A stretch of 26,810 nt of DNA from Muribaculaceae bacterium (GTDB lineage: Bacteria; Bacteroidota; Bacteroidia; Bacteroidales; Muribaculaceae): NCBI GenBank assembly GCA_017545095.1, contig JAFYCU010000286.1, forward strand, positions 1 through 26,810, given 5' to 3'. Positions 23,004-26,810 of the stretch are shown one piece after another. The stretch's first letter is position 1. Each line of letters begins with the position of its first letter. The notes below the pieces were generated by a model that ran no database searches, was not told the origin of the DNA, and worked only from the letters and a program-made list of their open reading frames with translations. The translations under genes were made by a program, and so were the position numbers.

Positions 23004-23603
23004 TCACTCCTTGTGCACCATGATGTTGATGACGTGGTTCAGGTCGTCCACGTCCACGATGCCGTTGCCGTCGAGGTCGGCGGCGGGCCAGCGCTCCATC
23101 GTGGTCTTGCGCACCATGATGTTGATCACGATGTTCAGGTCATCCACGTCCACCACGCCATCGCCGTTCACGTCGCCGCGGATTGCCACGCCGTCGCTCA
23201 CCCATGCCAGACAGTCGTCGAGTGGATGCTTGGAGCCGTCCTCTTCCACCGTCACCGAACCCTGCAAGCGCACGGACCGGCGACCGGCAAACGTGGAAGC
23301 GGCTTTGAACTTGATGGTGGCGATGGCCCCTCTGCGGCCAGTGAACGTGCGCAAACTCTGCGAGGTGACAAAGATGCGGATGGCACCATCGGTTTGCTTG
23401 AATGTGGAAATGGTGTGGTTGCTGGTCATGCGGCTGGTGGGGTCGATGATATATTCCCCGTCCTCGGTCACCACCTCCAGTCCAGCGGGCAGGTAGAGGT
23501 CGGTTTGGAAAGCGCAATACACCGTGTCGTTGTCGAGTATCAGGTTCACCGTTTTGGTCTGCCCGGCTTTGATGGTGAAGTCTTCGATATAGAGCCGGTC
23601 ACG
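23004..23603 (-). pseudogene. 5'-truncated cohesin-like/dockerin protein gene
   Basis: The recognisable protein starts abruptly at DRLYIEDFTIKAGQTKTVN, without signal peptide. The frame stays open to 23666 only with a TTG start and through DNA belonging to a TolC-type gene on the other strand. The first 135 or so residues look like a cohesin-fold domain (YCAFQTDLYLPAGLEVVTE, GAIRIFVTSQSLRTFTG, GAIATIKFKAASTF). The last 58 are a two-repeat dockerin-like module (GDVNGDGVVDVDDLN and DLDGNGIVDVDDLN, each with VINIMV). Relatives normally begin with a signal peptide right before this DRLYIEDF stretch (from memory). Without one the product cannot be exported, so I call it a remnant. The cohesin assignment rests on pattern, not on a profile search. 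Confidence 0.7.
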
Positions 23604-23615
23604 CGCCACCGCGCC

Positions 23616-23744
23616 GGTCTTCTGCGCATGGCCGACCTGCTCGAAGCCCAGCTTCTCTACCAGCAAACCCTCGACCGCCGCACCGAAGCCTACGCCGACT
23701 ACCAGACCAAGCTGTCAGAATACCGCCACACCCTAGGCCAGTGA
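23616..23744 (+). pseudogene. 3' fragment of a TolC-family outer-membrane efflux gene
   Basis: The last 40 or so codons before the TGA at 23742 encode MADLLEAQLLYQQTLDRR and TEAYADYQTKLSEYRHTLGQ, the conserved end of Bacteroidales TolC-family efflux proteins (usual form: SDLLEAQ, YQQ, DAY..YQ.KL.EYR..TG). Upstream of about 23616 the frame continues open but antisense to the dockerin gene and no longer resembles TolC. The stop lies 13 bp from the stop of the convergent channel gene. The rest of the efflux gene and its partners are absent from the window. Confidence 0.75.
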
Positions 23745-23757
23745 CCCGCGCGCCTCG

Positions 23758-25470
23758 CTACGCGATGCCGTAGCCATCAAAGCCTATCAGCTTTTTCTTC
23801 AATATGCTCTCGTTGTCAGGCAAGTCACAGCCCGACAGGTCGCAGGCGATGATTTTGGCAAATGTCTTGGCTATGAGAATGCGCCGGGAGTCCCAAAGGA
23901 GTTTGTCCCACTCGATGCGTATCATCACGTTGTTCACCTCGGCCCCCACTCCCATCTTGCGCAGGTAAAGTCGTGGTGAGTTGGAGTTATGAAACATTTG
24001 ATGGTCGGTTGTCAGGTCAAATCGTTGTTTCATTTCAGCAGCGATGTCGTCGTGAAATTGACGATAGGTTGCCTCGTCGTGCACCATCAGGTCGTCGCCG
24101 GCCATGCGTGTGTCGCCTTTGGGTCCGCCTATGGTGAGGTGGATTTGCGTGGGGTAGGTGGGCTCGAGCGCCCCCGATGCCGCCAGCAGCGTCACGCCCC
24201 ATGCCCCTGGACGGTCGAACAACCTTCGCAGGTCGGCTATGAACTCTGCCAGGCCTTCCACGCTATCGGTGGAGTCGATGGTGAAGTACGACTTGGATGG
24301 GGCGCGCTGTCCGAGTTCGCGCGAGATGTAGTTGAATCCTCCTATCAATGCGACGTAGAAGCCGAAGTTACCGGTGCCCACATCGATATATGCCGAGGGA
24401 TTGATGATGGTGACTGGCGAGCCACGGTCGATGAGGCAGCCGTAGGCGGTGTTGAGCGGGAAATGCTCGATGGCGATGCGGTCGGCAATGTAGTGGTCGG
24501 GCGGAATCGACGATGCAAGATTCACGAGCCGGAATCCGGGGCCATAGTCGACGGCATCGTTCAAGTTGATGTCTTTCATGTTGAGCAGGGCTCTCACATC
24601 GTCCACCGAACGGAAGGGCGGCACGATTTGGTAGCCCGTGGGCCTGTCGAGCTTCCGCTGGAACGCTCCTCTGAGTTTTGCGGCATCCTGGCGGATGGTG
24701 GCTTGCTGTTTGTCTTCTTCGAGCGCCTCGGTGAATCCGGCACCGATGATGCCTGCGGGCACTGCAACAATGGCGATGCCCATGATGCCCACGATGCAGG
24801 CCACCACCTTGCCTACAACTGTGACAGGGGGTGTGGCGGCAAACTCGCCCGGGTCGCCGATGTATTGCGCAAAAGCCCAGATGACCGACACGAATCCGTC
24901 GTTATAGGTGTCGGGCTGCACCTCATGCTCGGCATAGAACAGAATCAGGCTCAGAATGATGGTGACAATGATTAAGAACTGAGAAGAGATAATCAACTCG
25001 TGCCGCTTCGACGTGATGGCACCTGTGAGCAACTTGAATGAGCGTAGGTATCGCGTGATGCGGAACAGGCGCACAATCCTGAACGTGCGCAACGCTTTCA
25101 GAGCCAGAACAGGCATGGGGATGATCCATTGCGCGAAAAACGGTACGGTCGACAGCAGGTCGATGATGCCATAAAACGAGAAGCAATACCGCAAACGCGA
25201 CTTCCAAGCACGGTCAGCCGGAAACAGCTGCGGGGCAGTCCAGATGCGCAGACTCACTTCGATGGTGAAGAAGATGAGCGTACCCACATCAATCGCTTGC
25301 AAGATGCAGCGCATTGTGGCACCCCACTCGAAAGTGGAGAGAAACACTTCGGTGGTGCTCAAGAAAATCATGAACATGATCAGGTAATCGACCCTGTTCT
25401 TCCATTGCACGGTATGCAGATTGTCATCAAACACACGGGCTAAGCTTTGCTTTAGTTCTGCCGTACTCAT
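23758..25470 (-). CDS. Voltage-gated-type ion channel with large C-terminal domain, 570 aa
   Basis: An inner-membrane channel of the six-helix (VIC) type. S1 is YLIMFMIFLSTTEVFLSTF, S2 IDVGTLIFFTIEVSLRIW, S3 FYGIIDLLSTVPFFAQWI, and S4 carries regularly spaced arginines (LRTFRIVRLFRITRYLRSFK). S5 and the S6 GIMGIAIVAVPAGIIGAGF are typical of K+-type channels. The pore loop reads SVIWAFAQYIGDPGEFA where TVGYGD is expected. About 320 C-terminal residues follow with VTIINPSA and GTGNFGFYVALIGGFNYISR; I do not recognise this domain. The start at 25470 (MSTAELKQ) is preferred over 25551, which would overlap the upstream gene by 67 bp; GAAGG precedes it. It probably shares a transcript with the lipoprotein gene 14 bp upstream. 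Confidence 0.82.
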   Translation of the reverse strand: MSTAELKQSLARVFDDNLHTVQWKNRVDYLIMFMIFLSTTEVFLSTFEWGATMRCILQAIDVGTLIFFTIEVSLRIWTAPQLFPADRAWKSRLRYCFSFYGIIDLLSTVPFFAQWIIPMPVLALKALRTFRIVRLFRITRYLRSFKLLTGAITSKRHELIISSQFLIIVTIILSLILFYAEHEVQPDTYNDGFVSVIWAFAQYIGDPGEFAATPPVTVVGKVVACIVGIMGIAIVAVPAGIIGAGFTEALEEDKQQATIRQDAAKLRGAFQRKLDRPTGYQIVPPFRSVDDVRALLNMKDINLNDAVDYGPGFRLVNLASSIPPDHYIADRIAIEHFPLNTAYGCLIDRGSPVTIINPSAYIDVGTGNFGFYVALIGGFNYISRELGQRAPSKSYFTIDSTDSVEGLAEFIADLRRLFDRPGAWGVTLLAASGALEPTYPTQIHLTIGGPKGDTRMAGDDLMVHDEATYRQFHDDIAAEMKQRFDLTTDHQMFHNSNSPRLYLRKMGVGAEVNNVMIRIEWDKLLWDSRRILIAKTFAKIIACDLSGCDLPDNESILKKKLIGFDGYGIA

Positions 25471-25484
25471 AGTTACCTTCGATT

Positions 25485-26129
25485 CTAGTTGAACTCCCCA
25501 TTGTTGATGGCTTCCTGCAGTCGTTGTTTGGCCCTGTCTCGCGACGGCCATGCGTTGGTAATGTGGGCAATGTATTTGTCGGTTTCATTTGCCCATTCAT
25601 GCGTGAACGTGTTGTCCTCCTTATACAACTTGATGATTTCCTGTGCAATCTCTTGATTTTTGTAGAAGATGGCGATTTTGAGGATTTCGTCACAAATGCG
25701 GTTGTAGCGCTTGGTGAATGTGGAATAGTTCTCGCACCGGTGTATTTGATTGGCCGTGATGATTTCGCCGTCTTGCACCACATCGCCCACGATGTTCATG
25801 TTGGCCAGTGTGTAAAGCATGCGTTTGTTGGCTTCCGGATCGTTCTCGGCCAGCAAATACTGCATTTCGGCCTTGTAGATGTGATCGGCCGCAGCCCAAT
25901 AACGCTCGGCATATTTGTCGGAGGCGTGATACAAATCTTGGTTGTTGTTGTTAATCAAGTCGGTGTATAATTCGTCAAGGATTATATGAGCCAACTCAAA
26001 GTTGTTCTCTTTCACCGCAGCAACATAATCCGGTTTTTTATCTCCATGTGAACATGCTGTGCTGCCAACTACGGCAAGCGCAGCAAGCATTGCCATCAAT
26101 GCACTCCAACGAGTCAATTCCTTTTTCAT
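25485..26129 (-). CDS. Putative lipoprotein of unknown function, 214 aa
   Basis: The N-terminus (MKKELTRWSALMAMLAALAV, then VGSTACSHGDKK) is a type II signal with Cys near residue 26, so the protein is likely a lipid-anchored envelope protein. The mature part is hydrophilic and helical, with repeated acidic/aromatic stretches such as NNFELAHIILDELYTDLINN, AERYWAAADHIYKAEMQYLL and NQEIAQEIIKLYKEDN, suggesting helical-hairpin repeats. No family recognised. It lies 14 bp before the ion channel gene and 94 bp after the next upstream gene, all on the minus strand, so the three may be one operon with linked roles. No promoter box was clear in 26130-26223. Confidence 0.7.
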   Translation of the reverse strand: MKKELTRWSALMAMLAALAVVGSTACSHGDKKPDYVAAVKENNFELAHIILDELYTDLINNNNQDLYHASDKYAERYWAAADHIYKAEMQYLLAENDPEANKRMLYTLANMNIVGDVVQDGEIITANQIHRCENYSTFTKRYNRICDEILKIAIFYKNQEIAQEIIKLYKEDNTFTHEWANETDKYIAHITNAWPSRDRAKQRLQEAINNGEFN

Positions 26130-26223
26130 CTTTGTTGTGTTTGCTGAATGGGACTTACTTGGGGTGTGATGAATGTGCTTTTGTTTCCAGCGTCGTCCGC
26201 ACTCATGTGTTCTTATCTGTCTG

Positions 26224-26810
26224 TCAACGCATCACGTCATCATTGCTTTGACCTGAAAAACGGTCGATGGCATCGATGATGCGTGCGCCAAGACTCGACC
26301 AAAAACCACGATTTTTAAAGTCTTTGTCGCGCAGGTGCAGGCGAATGGCCTGTTCGCTTGCTCGGGCTTGATACATGGCTTTCAGCCGTTCGGCTTCGAT
26401 GTTGGCCAACTCCAATGCGTGTTTTCGTTGTGCTTCGGCTTCTTCTTTCGAGGTTTTGGCTTGTTTCGATTGCTCAATTGCCGACTCATAATTCGACAAC
26501 AATTCCTGAGCCTTCCCATACTGCGGTGAGCTGCTGGGGATTAAACTCATGTGGGCATAAACATCTTTCGAGAATGCTCCGTCGGCAGCCGAGATGGCCT
26601 GTCTCATCTCATTGAGTTCTTTATCGGCGATCTGCGTCTGAAACTTGTTTAACACATCCTGATGCCGGCCTTGTGCGTAGGCAAAAGCCTGGGGCGCTTT
26701 TTGGGGCACCGACTCAATGAGTGCGAGACACAAGGCATAATCTCCTCGACCATAGGCGGCATCGACTTGTGATTTGAACGACTCAAGGTTGTTGTCGAAC
26801 CATTCGATGA
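26224..26810 (-). CDS. C-terminal part of a coiled-coil protein (runs off the right edge)
   Basis: The frame is open from the window edge to the stop at 26224, with about 194 residues visible. An apparent start at 26733 is a TTG inside continuous sequence (IEWFDNNLESFKSQVDAAYG lies before it), so the true start is outside the window. The visible part begins with a TPR-like helical segment (YGRGDYALCLALIESVPQKA), continues through YGKAQELLSNYESAIEQSKQ into a long charged coiled coil (TSKEEAEAQRKHALELANIE, AERLKAMYQARASEQ), and ends with a short amphipathic segment (SLGARIIDAIDRFSG). I do not recognise the family. It precedes the lipoprotein and channel genes on the same strand. Confidence 0.7.
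   Translation of the reverse strand, partial: IEWFDNNLESFKSQVDAAYGRGDYALCLALIESVPQKAPQAFAYAQGRHQDVLNKFQTQIADKELNEMRQAISAADGAFSKDVYAHMSLIPSSSPQYGKAQELLSNYESAIEQSKQAKTSKEEAEAQRKHALELANIEAERLKAMYQARASEQAIRLHLRDKDFKNRGFWSSLGARIIDAIDRFSGQSNDDVMR

Noticed and set aside
22881..23744. Plus-strand open frame of 287 aa as an intact gene
   Set aside because: Only the last 40 or so codons resemble TolC. The rest is antisense to the dockerin module and begins in repeat DNA.

Overview
The window looks like chromosomal DNA of a gut or rumen Bacteroidales bacterium, probably near Prevotellaceae or Muribaculaceae. This rests on the Bacteroidetes-type promoters (TTTG, about 20 bp, TAnnTTTG), BspA-like leucine-rich-repeat surface proteins, a seven-helix membrane AraC regulator, a DUF4491 protein, and non-cellulosomal secreted proteins carrying dockerin-like calcium repeats. 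The genus cannot be fixed from this sequence alone. No rRNA, tRNA or CRISPR array was seen.

Layout. 1-9,031 is mostly core: a partial BspA-like gene and a secreted protein of unknown function (both minus), a DUF4491 membrane protein, a membrane-anchored AraC regulator with a likely N-terminal frameshift, a TrmH/SpoU RNA methyltransferase whose 3' end overlaps a convergent DAACS symporter, a FemAB/GNAT-like transferase next to a Wzx-type flippase, and a greA-HIT pair closed by a clear terminator. 9,067-17,074 is a run of plus-strand secreted proteins: a CotH-like protein with dockerin, BACON and OB-fold domains, a DPP-IV-like S9 peptidase, a GH13 alpha-amylase with a starch-binding module, and a GH53 endo-galactanase ending in a dockerin. 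They suggest extracellular breakdown of protein, starch and pectic galactan.

17,172-23,744 is an accessory, repeat-rich region. It holds an AAA ATPase with a C-terminal PD-(D/E)XK-like domain, whose promoter is embedded in a 53-bp tandem palindromic array. It also holds a BspA-dockerin protein with a 184-bp MITE-like element in its leader, and a hipB-hipA toxin-antitoxin pair between two direct repeats of about 300 bp. Last comes a cohesin-like/dockerin gene that has lost its 5' end and is joined, in inverted orientation, to the last 40 or so codons of a TolC-family gene. 23,758-26,810 is a minus-strand cluster: a protein partial at the window edge, a lipoprotein, and a voltage-gated-type ion channel with a non-canonical selectivity filter.

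The most distinctive features are the repeats. One mosaic intergenic repeat family recurs at five sites, often directly in front of start codons. A hairpin family with covarying arms recurs at three sites around the ATPase and hipBA. Four dockerin-bearing secreted proteins, one with a cohesin-like domain, lie within 15 kb. The TolC/dockerin junction shows that a rearrangement, or an assembly error, has occurred at the right edge of the island.
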